Source: Tundrisphaera lichenicola (GTDB lineage: Bacteria > Planctomycetota > Planctomycetia > Isosphaerales > Isosphaeraceae). From it: DNA of 64,000 nt. The stretch is from positions 6,634,001-6,698,000 of the forward strand of contig NZ_CP195106.1 of the NCBI RefSeq assembly GCF_051175385.1, in the 5' to 3' direction. The stretch's first letter is position 1, and the number at the start of each line of letters is the position of its first letter. Below the pieces are notes generated by a model. That model saw only the letters and a program-made list of their open reading frames with translations. It did not search any database and was not told where the DNA came from. Shown piece after piece: positions 13,833 to 22,898 of the stretch. The position numbers were made by a program, and so were the translations under genes.

Positions 13833-14738
13833 ATGAGTTCGGTTACCGTTCCCCTGTATCACTACGCACTGCTCAAGGGCTACCTGGCCGGGCAGAACGC
13901 ACCGTCCGAGGCGTTGGCCGCCGTCGAAGCCCTCTACATGGCTGCCATTCAAGGTCCGCTCAGGGCCGATGCTCTGGACGCGATCCAGGCCGTTAAGGAA
14001 GCAGCCGAGAGGCTGGCAGGGATGGCCGCGACCCCGCCGACGGTTCAGATTTCGCAAGCCAAGACAGAGCTGCGTATCGACGATCAACTTCAGTCAGCAG
14101 AGTTCCATTTGCCACCGCTCACCAGGCGAGCCCTTGAGAAGGCGGCTGAGCGGGTTACCGCGCCGGCGGCATCCGGCCAACCTCAGACCGACGATGACAA
14201 GATCACGGCCTTCCTCGAAGCGAAAGCTGTCGAGCAGTGTCCGCCCGCTCATGCCAACGGAGATGGCCATGAAGTCGTGGTAGGGCTCGCCGAGCCGAAG
14301 AAACGAAAGGAATGGTCGCCAGAGGCACGTGCTGCCGCTGCTGAGCGGATGAGGGCCCGACAAGCTGCTGGTCTCATCGGAAGACGGAAGAATGAATCGT
14401 CTCCGGAGCCCGCCTCCCCTCCCGAACCGGCCTTCGAGATCCGCAAGGCTTCGAAGCCGGAGCCTGAACCCGCACCGGAGCCCAAGCCTTTGCCCGCCGT
14501 CGACCCTTCCCGCCTGATCACGGTCCACACCGGATTTGCCGGGAAGCGCGAGGATGGACAGCTCCGAGATGAGGACTGGCCGGACATAAAGCCCCGCCTC
14601 GCCAGAGGCGAGACGAAGGCGGCGATCGCCGGAGACTACGAGGCCGAGGTTGATGACCTGGACTATTTCATCGCGTCCTGCCAGCGGCGAGAGGCCAAGC
14701 GATCCCTGGGGGAAGCCCCCGCGCCACTCGCAAGCTAG
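13833..14738 (+). CDS. Hypothetical protein with basic central and acidic-proline linker
   Basis: 301 residues, not recognised. The first ~110 residues are helical (ALAAVEALYMAAIQG, ALDAIQAVKEAAERL). A basic segment KRKEWSPEARAAAAERMRARQ near residue 155 resembles nuclease-associated DNA-binding motifs. A Pro/Glu repeat linker (residues ~200-230) leads to a final ~70-residue domain with WPDIKPRLARGETKAAIAGDY, which resembles a helix-turn-helix. It follows the small HTH gene by six bases. A DNA-binding role is possible but unproven. Confidence 0.6.
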   Translation: MSSVTVPLYHYALLKGYLAGQNAPSEALAAVEALYMAAIQGPLRADALDAIQAVKEAAERLAGMAATPPTVQISQAKTELRIDDQLQSAEFHLPPLTRRALEKAAERVTAPAASGQPQTDDDKITAFLEAKAVEQCPPAHANGDGHEVVVGLAEPKKRKEWSPEARAAAAERMRARQAAGLIGRRKNESSPEPASPPEPAFEIRKASKPEPEPAPEPKPLPAVDPSRLITVHTGFAGKREDGQLRDEDWPDIKPRLARGETKAAIAGDYEAEVDDLDYFIASCQRREAKRSLGEAPAPLAS

Positions 14739-14806
14739 GCGGGCGGCGCGAGCCAACGGACGACGACGACCATGAGAAGATCGATGCCTTCATCCGCAAG
14801 AAGGGC

Positions 14807-15034
14807 GTGACGCTGCTGCCGGGCATGGGAACGAAGGAACTGGCGGAGATGAATCGCCAGCGGGAGGAAGCATTCCGGGCGATGACATCGCAGGAAAAAC
14901 GTATCGCCATGGGGCTGGCGCAGCGTAAACGCGGCCGTCCGGCGACCATGACGCCGGAGCAAAAGCAGGAGCGGCAAAGGGAATACCAGCGAAACTACCA
15001 GCGCGAGCGCCGCGAGAGGCAGAAACAAGCATGA
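14807..15034 (+). CDS. Small basic, Gln/Arg-rich hypothetical protein
   Basis: 75 residues from a GTG, rich in charged residues (RERRERQKQA at the end) and predicted fully helical. The same frame stays open upstream to about 14690 without an ATG (…DDDDHEKIDAFIRKKG), so the true start may be earlier or coupled to the preceding gene. It overlaps the next gene by ATGA. Confidence 0.45.
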   Translation: MTLLPGMGTKELAEMNRQREEAFRAMTSQEKRIAMGLAQRKRGRPATMTPEQKQERQREYQRNYQRERRERQKQA

Positions 15035-15273
15035 AGCCCCGCAAGCCCTCGAAACCCCGTAACCCCATCGCCCGCGCCGTGCGGAAGATCAGGCCGAAGG
15101 ACGAGCCGAGGGGGGCGTCGGGGCATCCGGACGGTCATACGGCTTGCCGACCGCGCCGATCTCACCGGTTTAACTTGGACGCAGGAATACTGCCGGTGTC
15201 TAATGCCTGTTCAGGAGAGCTGGACGAGGTCCCGGGCATTGAGGCCAGCGCTCATCTGCGACATCCCAGATAA
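15031..15273 (+). CDS. Small Lys/Arg/Pro-rich protein, possibly decayed 3' end
   Basis: 80 residues beginning MKPRKPSKPRNPIARAV, coupled to the previous gene by an ATGA overlap. The first ~25 residues look like a real basic leader; from about base 15110 composition changes and the rest reads like random translation. A truncated or degraded gene is likely. No function is recognised. Confidence 0.35.
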   Translation: MKPRKPSKPRNPIARAVRKIRPKDEPRGASGHPDGHTACRPRRSHRFNLDAGILPVSNACSGELDEVPGIEASAHLRHPR

Positions 15274-15306
15274 AGTGGCAGCAAGGGCCTGAGCGGGAGA
15301 ATTGCG

Positions 15307-16341
15307 ATGCCGTCGATCGACCAACACGACCAACGTCGCAGTCGCTGGGTGTCGCGCCGACAGATTCTCGGCGCTGGCGCCGGATGCCTCGCCCTCCTCC
15401 TCAAAGGAGTCGCCCCGGCGGAGGAGGAGACGCCACCACGCCCCCGCTTCCTGCTCGCCTGGGGACGCCGCGGCAAGGAGAACGGTGAATTCTCCGCGAA
15501 TGTCGGCCTCGCCATCGGCAAGGATGACGTGATCTACACCAGCGAGTTCCGCAACCAGCGCGTGCAGAAGTTCACGACCGAGGGGAAATTTCTCGGGACG
15601 TTCCCCCTTCAGACCAACCCCGGCGGGCTTGCCGTGGACCCGAAGGGTAACGTGTATGTCGGCTTCTGGAACGCCAATAAGGTGGCGGCGTATTCCCCCG
15701 AGGGAAAGTTGCTGCGGGAATGGGGCAAGAAGGGCACGGGTGACTGCGAATTCCAGTTGCCGGGCTCCGTGGCGTTTGGGCCGGACGGCCTGCTGTACGT
15801 GCCCGACCAAGGCAACAGCCGCGTCCAAAAGTTCACTCCGGACGGCAAGTTCGTCAGCAAGTTCGGCGGGCACGGCAGCCAGCCGGGTCAGTTCGGCGGC
15901 AGCCAGCCTGTCGGCGGCCGCTTCGCCGGGCCGCAGTTCGTTGCCTTCGACCGCGCCGGCAACGTCTACACGACCGACGCGGGCCTGAACCGCGTCCAGA
16001 AGTTCACGCCGGAGGGCGAACTGCTGGCCCACTGGGGCAGCGCGGGGCCCGACCCCGGCGGCTTCGGCCCTCCGCCACTAGACAAGAACGGCAAGCCCAT
16101 CACGGGCGGGCCCATCGGCATCTGTGTGGACCGGCAGGACCGCGTCTGGGTGAGCGCCACGAACCACCGCGTCCAGCTCTTCACGAATGCGGGCAAGTAC
16201 CTGTGCGGCCTGGGCCTGGACGGTGAGGGCGAGGGACCTGGTCAGTTCCGCACGCCGCACGCCCTGGCGTTGGACAGCCGGGGGTGCTTATACGTGGCAG
16301 ACGTCATGAATGGTCGGGTGCAGAAGTTTGCGGTGGATTAA
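15307..16341 (+). CDS. NHL-repeat protein with Tat-like signal peptide
   Basis: 344 residues. The N-terminus carries a twin-arginine-type signal (SRRQILGAGAG then a hydrophobic stretch LALLL). The rest is about five NHL beta-propeller repeats, seen as recurring NVYVGFWNANKV, LLYVPDQGNSRVQKFTPDGK, VYTTDAGLNRVQKFTPEGE and LYVADVMNGRVQKF. Such propellers in the exported proteins of planctomycetes probably bind ligands or proteins outside the cytoplasm; no enzyme site is visible. It stands alone, not in an operon with its neighbours, and looks like a host gene between the RNA-repair locus and the mobile region. Confidence 0.85.
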   Translation: MPSIDQHDQRRSRWVSRRQILGAGAGCLALLLKGVAPAEEETPPRPRFLLAWGRRGKENGEFSANVGLAIGKDDVIYTSEFRNQRVQKFTTEGKFLGTFPLQTNPGGLAVDPKGNVYVGFWNANKVAAYSPEGKLLREWGKKGTGDCEFQLPGSVAFGPDGLLYVPDQGNSRVQKFTPDGKFVSKFGGHGSQPGQFGGSQPVGGRFAGPQFVAFDRAGNVYTTDAGLNRVQKFTPEGELLAHWGSAGPDPGGFGPPPLDKNGKPITGGPIGICVDRQDRVWVSATNHRVQLFTNAGKYLCGLGLDGEGEGPGQFRTPHALALDSRGCLYVADVMNGRVQKFAVD

Positions 16342-16546
16342 ACCAACGGGTGGAGCTTGATCGTCAGCCCCCCCCCCGCCTCGATCGCCTGTCGACATGC
16401 GTGGCGCATATGCCCGGATTGATCATAGTCAGTGGGGTGACATGAAGCGAAGCCTGGTTGTTCGTCTCGGCGGTTTCCGGGATCTTCCCCGCGAGGCCGT
16501 TCGGGTCGTAATTGATTACGACGACAAGGCACTTGGCAAATCCGGG

Positions 16547-19500
16547 CTAAAACAACCGCAGCTGCGCCTCTTTCTCCTGCCTGCGCCGCGTCACACTCTG
16601 CCGGTGGCCGTTCGTCGGCTTGACCGGCTCGGGCATGGGGATGACCACGGGCTCAGGCGCCGCCTGTTGGACGGGCTCCGGCGCCCTCACCGGCTCGGGC
16701 GTCGGCTCCAAGGCTGCCGCCACCGGCTCCTGACCTGCCTCGACCGGCTTATCGCCAATCCGCTCCCGAATTCTCACGGTCACCGGCCGCTCCGCCCTGA
16801 CCGCCTTCCGCATCCCCGTCCGCTCAGGCGCGGCCTCGACGGTGTTCGCCTCCCGCAGGGTCTTGATCCGCTCAGCCAGCTCCGCCACCGGCGGCAGGCC
16901 CTCCGGCGGGTTCTCAGAGAGCCCGAGCCTGAGCTGGTCGCGTAAGTCGGACAACTGGCTCGTGTACTCCGCGTGGGCGAAGGGCTTGCCGACGCGCGAT
17001 TCGTAGTCGCTGAGTTGGCCCTGCTTGACCGCGATGTCCGCCTTCAGGTGGTCGCAATCACGACCGTACCCATTTGCCAGCCGTTCCAGGGCGTTGAGCA
17101 CGGCGCGCGGGCCCGGGTTATCCCTGAGCATCTGCTCGCGGCACCGCACGGCGCCATCGAGGTAGACTTCCGTCCCGCCCAGCGGATGCAGGATCATCCC
17201 GCATTCGAGCCCGCGGTAGGTGCCAAGCTTCGTCCGGTAGGTCTCGCTCACCTTCTCGGGCATCCGCTTCATGCGGTCTGCGACCGTCTCCTGCGAGGGG
17301 ATTACGTCGTTCGTGGCGATCGTCGCCATGTCGGTCTTCAGGCCCTCCAGCCGCTTCTCCAGCCGCCTGATGTCGTCCGGCAGGTCGCGGAGGTTCTTCT
17401 TGGCGAGGTACTGCTCGTCGAGGTGGTTCTTCTTCAGGATGGCGAGCCGCTGCAGCTCGGCGTCGGCCTCGGCCAGCGTCAGCACTGCCGGGTTGCCGGA
17501 TGCGATGGCCTTCACCTCGGCGTAGGAGAGCTCCTGGCCGCCGATATCCTCGGCCTTCCTGACTGCACAGTCGCCGCTCATCACCTGGGCGATGAACCGG
17601 GCCTTCGTCTCAAGTGCTTGCCACATATAGGCGTCGAACGAGCCCTCCGTCACGTAGCGGAAGATCGCCACCTCGGGGTTCTCGTTCCCCTGCCGGAGGA
17701 TGCGGCCGTCCCGCTGCTCGACCTCGGCGGGCTTCCAAGGGGCGTCGAGGTGGTGGAGGGCCACCAGCCGCTTCTGCACGTTGGTGCCGGTGCCCATCTT
17801 GGCCGTGGAGCCGATCAGGACGCGGACTGTGCCCTGACGGACCTTCTCGAACAGGGATTGCTTCTTCGCGTCGGTGTCTGCGTCGCCCATGATGGCGATC
17901 TGGGCGCGGGGGATGCCGCGAGCTACTAACTTCTCTGCAATTTCGTCGTATGCAGAGAACCCCCACGCCGTCGGGTTGATGCCCATGTCGCTGAAGATCA
18001 TCTGCGTGCCGCGCTTGGCCTCCGTCTCCCGCCAGATGCGGAGGACGTTGCCGACCAGGGCGTTGATCTTTGAGCCCGGGAAATCGCCTCCCGCCCCCAG
18101 CATCCGGCCGTCGAGGGCCAGCTTGCGGCCGTCCGTGGTGATCGCGAGGGCGTTGTCCTCGCGGGGATCGACCTTCGAGTTCCGGATGCGGTCATACCGC
18201 TCGATGAGCCCGATCTGCAGATCCTTCTGATCCTCCGACATGGGGCAGGCAACCGTCTGGGGCTTGCCGCCTTCCAGCTTCGGCCTCGGCAGGTCGAGCA
18301 TGTCCGCCGTCTGGACGTCGGCGAAGGCCCGGAACATCTGGACCAGCTCCGGCAGGTTCACGAACTTGGCGAAGCGGCTTCGGGGACGCAGGCTTGCGCC
18401 GTCGGGCGAGATCTCCATCGAGTCGACCACCTCGCCGAAGGTGGCGGCCCAGGCGTCAAAGTGCTCGATGCTACGCGAGCGGAGCCCCTCCGGGTCGAGG
18501 AACCGCTGCATCGTGTACATCTCGACCATCGTGTTGCTGATCGGCGTACCGGTGGCGAAGGTGACGCCATGGCCGGCGTGCTGCTCGTCGAGATACCGGG
18601 CCTTCATGTAGAGGTCGAACGCCCGTTCGCTGCCGCCGGTCTGGATGCCAGCGACGCGCTCCATCTTCGTGGGCGTCTCGAGATTCTTGAAATAGTGGGC
18701 CTCATCGATGAAGACGTGGTCGACGCCCAACTCGTCGAAGACCAGTCCGTCGTCCTTCTTCTCTCCAGCCAGCAGATTCTTCAGCCTCTCCTCGCGGTTG
18801 GCCTTCTGCTTCTCCAGGTTCTTGATGATGTTCCGGCCGGAGGACGCCTTGTCGATCAGAAGTGACTCGTACTCGGCGATCTGCTCGCGAAGGAACTTCT
18901 CCTGATAGTCTCGGCTCATCCCGATCCGCTCGAAGCTCGAATGGGTCACGATGATCGCGTCCCAATCGCCGGTGGCGATCTTGGCGGTCAGGACCTTGCG
19001 GCGTTCCTTGGTGAAGTCGTCCTTGGTGGCGATCAGCACCTTCGCGTTGGGATAGAGCTGCAGGTACTCGCGGCCCGCCTGTTCGAGCATGTGGTTGGGC
19101 ACCACGATCATGGATTTTTTGGTCAGCCCGGACTGCTTCAACTTCATCGCTGCCCCGACCATGACGGCGGTCTTGCCCGCGCCGACGACATGAGCCAACA
19201 GAGTGTTGCCGCCGCTCATGACCCGCCAAATGGCGTCCTTCTGGTGCTGGCGAAGCTCGAACACCTTGCTCATGCCGGGGAAGTCGAGGTGCGAGCCGTC
19301 AAACAGGCGGGGGCGGAGGTTGTTGTAGGTGTCGTTGTAATCCCGCACGAGCCGATCGGTGCGGTCGGGATCTGCGAAGATCCACGTCTTGAACTTCTCC
19401 TTGATCAGCTTCTGCTTCTCTTTCGCGGCCTGCGTCTCGGTCGGGTTAAGGACGCGCTCATCGCCGTTGGCCCCGCGGACGATGTCGTAGATGACCGGCG

Positions 19501-21631
19501 TCTTCAAGTTCAGGGACATGGAGAGCAACTCAGTGCCGTTGATCCGGCCCGTGCCGTAGTCGGCGGAAGCCGCGACCGAGCTGATGGCCCGGTAATCCGG
19601 CTCGGCAGACCATACCGCGTCCTTCTTCAGGTGCCCCACGGTGAAAGAGCCGCCGAACAACTCTTCGGCGAACGCCTTGATGTCGCTCGCCGGAATCCAC
19701 GGTGCCCCGAGATTCGCGTCGATATCGCCCGGCAGGACGTCCTCGGGCTGCACCTGGCGGAGAGCCTCCGCGTTACGCTGGTATTCCGGTCCCGACCGCT
19801 CCGCATACGCCAGTTTCGAGCGTACGTTGCCCGACAGGTAGGCGTCGGCGGTCTCCCATGCCTTCGTCTCGGGGTCGCGGTAGATCAGGTCGCCCAGTTC
19901 GGCGATGACTGTCTCCTCCGGCTTGCCGTAGAGTTGGGCGATACAGGCAAGATCGACAGACCCGCGGTCGTTGAGCGAGACCAGCAGGCCCTCCTCGGCC
20001 GATGTGACGTGTGTGACGGGCGGCTTCGGGCCGACCACGTCCCGAAGTAGGATCGGTGCCTTCGCCGCCTTTCCGGTCGCCTCGTCGTACTCCTCCAGGG
20101 CCATGACGAGCATGGCGTCCGGGTCTTCCCGGAACTTCACGAGGTTCGGCATCCGGCGAATCGTGCCGCTCTGGGTCTCGGAGATGGTCGTCTTGTTGAT
20201 CGGGCCGTAGGCGGCCAGGAAACGGTCATAGGCCGCGTTGAGCGACCGGCGGGCATCGTTGCGGTTCGCCTCCGGCCAGCCCTCGTTCTGGCTCTGCAGG
20301 ACGCGGCGGGCATGGTCGCGGAGGCCGATCAGGGCGGCCAGCCTCCGGCCGGTCATGCTGCCGTCGGCTCTCTGGATTCCGCCGCTGTAGTCGACCGGCT
20401 CGCCCTCACCGTTCTCGACCTGGCGGATGACCTTGTCGTCACCGACGAAGAAGCTGCCCTCGGCGATGTGCCGTTCGGGAGGCGGAGGGACGAAGGCGGG
20501 TTTCTGGGGAGCGATGTCGGCGACATTCGTGTCGGAGACATGGTGCGAAGGTGGCGGATTCGGCCGTTCTGCTACTGACTGGTTTGCTCCCGCGATTCGA
20601 CCCACGGCCTCCTTCAACTGGCTCGCCAGGTCGCCATTCGCCTTCACCGAGAACCCGGAGCCGTAGAGCGTGTCCTCGCGGCTCCAGTCGCCCAGCACCA
20701 TCTCGTGGTGGTTGCAGAAGTAGCGGTTGACTGGCAAGTCGGCCCCCTGGATGCCGAGCACGGAGGTTTCCAGCCATTCGGGGTCGGCGTGTTTTGGCTC
20801 CTGCCCGGGGGCCCGCTTCCGCAGGAACAGGATGTCGGTGGTGACCTGGGTCCCTTCCCTCTTGAACGCATCGCACGGCAGACGGATGGCGCCGAGGAAG
20901 TCGGCTTTGGACGCGATCATCTCGCGGGCGGCGGCGTTCTGCTTATCGAGGGTGAAATGGCTGGTGACCACGGCGAGGACGCCGCCGGGCTTGAGGGCGT
21001 CGACCGATTTGGCGATGAAGAAGTCGTGGAGGGAGAGTTTCTGCCCCTGGTACTCGAGGCCGATGTTGGCGAACGGGACGTTGCCGATCACCGCGTCGAG
21101 CTGGGGGAGCTTCGAGTCGCGGAAGTTCTCGATGCGGATGTCTGCCTTGGGGTGCAGGGCGCAGGCGATCCGGCCGGAGATGCCGTCGAGCTCGACACCG
21201 ATGAAGCGCTGCCCTTCGGGGGCGTGGCCCATGAAATTCCCGACGCCGCACCCCGGTTCGAGCACGACGGCATTCTGGGGCACGCCGAGACGCGAAAGAG
21301 CGTCGTGCATGGCCGTCATGACGACGGGCGAGGTGAAGAACTGGGAGAAGGTCGTCCGCTTGGCCGAGTCGTATTCCTCGGGGGTCAAGAGCGTCTTGAG
21401 TTCCTCGCCGATCGACTGCCAGCCGTCCTTGAATCGACCGGTGACTGGATCTGGGAATATCGAGAGGGCGACTGCCCCGAAGCCGCCGAAGCGGGAAAGT
21501 ATGTCCCGTTCATCGGTAGTGGCCTGGCGGTGCTCGGATTCAAAGGCTTTCAGCGTGCGAATCGCGGCCAGGATGTCTCGGGCCTTGGCCTTATCGCCGG
21601 TCGAAGTTGGTAGGTCTTGGTGATGATTCAT
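16547..21631 (-). CDS. N6-adenine methylase/SNF2-type helicase, DarB-like
   Basis: 1694 residues. Residues ~100-300 are an N6-adenine methyltransferase: motif I LEPGCGVGNF (~124) and the catalytic motif as GNVPF (~184), in place of the usual NPPF. A SNF2/DEAD helicase follows: Walker A HVVGAGKTAVM (~813), IDEAHYF (~977), and motif VI EQRDGRILRQGN (~1305). A long coiled coil and a Pro/Glu-rich tail ending QLRLF complete it. The ATG at 21631 has AGGAGG six bases upstream; a 104-residue low-complexity extension to 21943 lacks one. Large methylase-helicase proteins travel with phages and plasmids (P1 DarB and relatives) and protect injected DNA from restriction. That role is inferred. Confidence 0.9.
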   Translation of the reverse strand: MNHHQDLPTSTGDKAKARDILAAIRTLKAFESEHRQATTDERDILSRFGGFGAVALSIFPDPVTGRFKDGWQSIGEELKTLLTPEEYDSAKRTTFSQFFTSPVVMTAMHDALSRLGVPQNAVVLEPGCGVGNFMGHAPEGQRFIGVELDGISGRIACALHPKADIRIENFRDSKLPQLDAVIGNVPFANIGLEYQGQKLSLHDFFIAKSVDALKPGGVLAVVTSHFTLDKQNAAAREMIASKADFLGAIRLPCDAFKREGTQVTTDILFLRKRAPGQEPKHADPEWLETSVLGIQGADLPVNRYFCNHHEMVLGDWSREDTLYGSGFSVKANGDLASQLKEAVGRIAGANQSVAERPNPPPSHHVSDTNVADIAPQKPAFVPPPPERHIAEGSFFVGDDKVIRQVENGEGEPVDYSGGIQRADGSMTGRRLAALIGLRDHARRVLQSQNEGWPEANRNDARRSLNAAYDRFLAAYGPINKTTISETQSGTIRRMPNLVKFREDPDAMLVMALEEYDEATGKAAKAPILLRDVVGPKPPVTHVTSAEEGLLVSLNDRGSVDLACIAQLYGKPEETVIAELGDLIYRDPETKAWETADAYLSGNVRSKLAYAERSGPEYQRNAEALRQVQPEDVLPGDIDANLGAPWIPASDIKAFAEELFGGSFTVGHLKKDAVWSAEPDYRAISSVAASADYGTGRINGTELLSMSLNLKTPVIYDIVRGANGDERVLNPTETQAAKEKQKLIKEKFKTWIFADPDRTDRLVRDYNDTYNNLRPRLFDGSHLDFPGMSKVFELRQHQKDAIWRVMSGGNTLLAHVVGAGKTAVMVGAAMKLKQSGLTKKSMIVVPNHMLEQAGREYLQLYPNAKVLIATKDDFTKERRKVLTAKIATGDWDAIIVTHSSFERIGMSRDYQEKFLREQIAEYESLLIDKASSGRNIIKNLEKQKANREERLKNLLAGEKKDDGLVFDELGVDHVFIDEAHYFKNLETPTKMERVAGIQTGGSERAFDLYMKARYLDEQHAGHGVTFATGTPISNTMVEMYTMQRFLDPEGLRSRSIEHFDAWAATFGEVVDSMEISPDGASLRPRSRFAKFVNLPELVQMFRAFADVQTADMLDLPRPKLEGGKPQTVACPMSEDQKDLQIGLIERYDRIRNSKVDPREDNALAITTDGRKLALDGRMLGAGGDFPGSKINALVGNVLRIWRETEAKRGTQMIFSDMGINPTAWGFSAYDEIAEKLVARGIPRAQIAIMGDADTDAKKQSLFEKVRQGTVRVLIGSTAKMGTGTNVQKRLVALHHLDAPWKPAEVEQRDGRILRQGNENPEVAIFRYVTEGSFDAYMWQALETKARFIAQVMSGDCAVRKAEDIGGQELSYAEVKAIASGNPAVLTLAEADAELQRLAILKKNHLDEQYLAKKNLRDLPDDIRRLEKRLEGLKTDMATIATNDVIPSQETVADRMKRMPEKVSETYRTKLGTYRGLECGMILHPLGGTEVYLDGAVRCREQMLRDNPGPRAVLNALERLANGYGRDCDHLKADIAVKQGQLSDYESRVGKPFAHAEYTSQLSDLRDQLRLGLSENPPEGLPPVAELAERIKTLREANTVEAAPERTGMRKAVRAERPVTVRIRERIGDKPVEAGQEPVAAALEPTPEPVRAPEPVQQAAPEPVVIPMPEPVKPTNGHRQSVTRRRQEKEAQLRLF

Positions 21632-22011
21632 GGTTCCTCCTGACGTTTGAGGCCCCGCGAGCGGGGGCCTTTCGCCGGAGCGATCAACCGACTCAGCAAC
21701 GGCCGGGTCAAGCGAAGCTGGGGTAAGGGGACCCGGCTGCAAGCTTGAAGCGGACGGCTGGGGAGGTACGGTCGCGGAGGATGGCCCCTGCGGGGAGTGG
21801 ACCGAATGAGGAGGAGGCGGGGAGAAGATGGGGAGGAGATTTTGCCCGCGAGCGGGGCGTACCCGCTCGGCGAACGAGTCGGGGCGATCTTTGCGGGGAT
21901 ACCGGCTGGAGTATGAGGGCTTGAGGTGGTAATCCGAGGTCATGCTGCCATAACAAATGCGGGTTCGAGTATGACTAGCATCGGCACCGCGGCGAGGCCA
22001 GCGGAATCAGG
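21632..22011. other. Intergenic region upstream of the methylase-helicase gene
   Basis: 380 bases. The methylase frame remains open to an ATG at 21943, but this stretch encodes only Pro/Ser-rich sequence and the strong ribosome site is at 21631. It should contain the gene's promoter or leader. No RNA fold or repeat was recognised. Confidence 0.4.
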
Positions 22012-22215
22012 TCAGCGGCAACGGCCACCGGAATGCTCGCGGTCGTGCCGGGAGATCTCACGGAACAGCCCCATGCACTCCTTGGCAGCCATGACCGACA
22101 CAAGGGCGATCGAAAGGCCGGTAAGGGCGAAGGCCAACTTCTCGTTTCCGGCCTTCCCGGCCATCTCCTGGACGTGGGAGGCGGCGGTGAGCGTGTTATG
22201 GGGGAGCGTGGTCAT
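22012..22215 (-). CDS. Small prophage membrane protein
   Basis: 67 residues from the ATG at 22215, which overlaps the previous stop (ATGA). One hydrophobic helix, LAFALTGLSIALVSVMAA, is followed by a polar tail with HDREH. It is the last gene of the minus-strand lysis group. It could be an accessory holin, but no family is recognised. Confidence 0.55.
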   Translation of the reverse strand: MTTLPHNTLTAASHVQEMAGKAGNEKLAFALTGLSIALVSVMAAKECMGLFREISRHDREHSGGRCR

Positions 22216-22334
22216 CTGGCGGCCATGCAACAGGCCATGACGATGCCGCCGAAGGTCAGGAGAGCGAGGAAGCCGATGACGTCGGCGATGAATCGCTCGT
22301 CACGGAATCGGGAAGCTGACACCGACACAGACAT
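22212..22334 (-). CDS. Tiny membrane protein of the lysis cassette
   Basis: 40 residues beginning MSVSVSASRF, with one membrane segment (VIGFLALLTFGGIVMACC). It starts inside the lipoprotein gene and ends overlapping the next start by ATGA, the nested layout usual for phage lysis genes. No homologue is recognised; the frame and spacing are the evidence. Confidence 0.5.
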   Translation of the reverse strand: MSVSVSASRFRDERFIADVIGFLALLTFGGIVMACCMAAR

Positions 22335-22410
22335 ATCCGTCGCCAATACCTTCCGGACAAAGCGAAGCACAGCTACTTAGCCCGAGCAGAACTGAAAGCG
22401 TGAATAGCAC
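22300..22410 (-). CDS. Short lipoprotein, candidate o-spanin
   Basis: From a GTG at 22410 (alternative TTG at 22416) the 36-residue product has a signal peptide with lipobox LGLSSC, then CASLCPEGIGDGYVCVG. Short outer-membrane lipoproteins nested in phage lysis cassettes are typically o-spanins, which with an inner-membrane partner fuse the two membranes at lysis. Overlap with the holin-like and 40-residue genes fits. The call depends on context. Confidence 0.5.
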   Translation of the reverse strand: MLFTLSVLLGLSSCASLCPEGIGDGYVCVGVSFPIP

Positions 22411-22546
22411 CCGCAACGGCAAGCCCTCCCGCGATGATGGAATTCTGCTGCTCAGGTTCCAGCGTGATGCCGCCCGCCATAGCGAGGTAGGTGACACCGC
22501 GCCAGAAGCCGGGCGAGGAGATGAGGTTAAGGAGCCAGTCCCTCAA
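22373..22546 (-). CDS. Holin-like small membrane protein
   Basis: 57 residues from a TTG at 22546 that overlaps the previous stop codon. The sequence WLLNLISSPGFWRGVTYLAM, then EPEQQNSIIAGGLAVAGAI, gives one or two short membrane segments around a polar turn, like small phage holins. It is just downstream of the endolysin cluster. The start codon is inferred from coupling. Confidence 0.5.
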   Translation of the reverse strand: MRDWLLNLISSPGFWRGVTYLAMAGGITLEPEQQNSIIAGGLAVAGAIHAFSSARAK

Positions 22547-22839
22547 GCGACGGCCTTGGCCTTCTGCAAGGCGAGCTCGATCAGCGTGCGCGCCTGAGAC
22601 TCGATGAAGGTGTGGCCGTTCGAAGTCACTTCGGATTTAAACGAGTTAAGGGCGGCGTCCATCTTTTCGCGACTATCGCCAGCGACATTGAAACCAGCCG
22701 TGACTGCGTTTTCGGCGGCTGTGAGCAGGAGGTGCGCGCCTTCGACTTCGATGGCCACGATGAACGGATGAATGAAATCCCAGAGCGGGCCTGTCAGAAA
22801 TGCGATAACGGCATCGCGGGCCTTAGTAAATGCGGACAT
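22543..22839 (-). CDS. Prophage protein of the lysis region, possible holin
   Basis: 98 residues, mostly helical. The N-terminal third is hydrophobic and aromatic (AFLTGPLWDFIHPFIVAIEV) and the rest amphipathic. It lies 60 bases after the endolysin gene on the same strand and is coupled to the next small gene. The shape recalls the LLH-type holin group, but no signature motif is visible. Confidence 0.55.
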   Translation of the reverse strand: MSAFTKARDAVIAFLTGPLWDFIHPFIVAIEVEGAHLLLTAAENAVTAGFNVAGDSREKMDAALNSFKSEVTSNGHTFIESQARTLIELALQKAKAVA

Positions 22840-22898
22840 ACAACCTCCTTGTTGTTATTTATATGAAATTTATCATGGGTTCGGCGTAGCGGCAAGCA

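Noticed and set aside
16342..16546. Small open frames in both directions between the NHL and methylase genes.
   Set aside because: No ribosome site, no recognisable protein, and frames run into the neighbouring gene.
21632..21943. Start of the methylase-helicase at 21943.
   Set aside because: The extra 104 residues are Pro/Ser low-complexity; AGGAGG precedes the ATG at 21631. It cannot be fully excluded.
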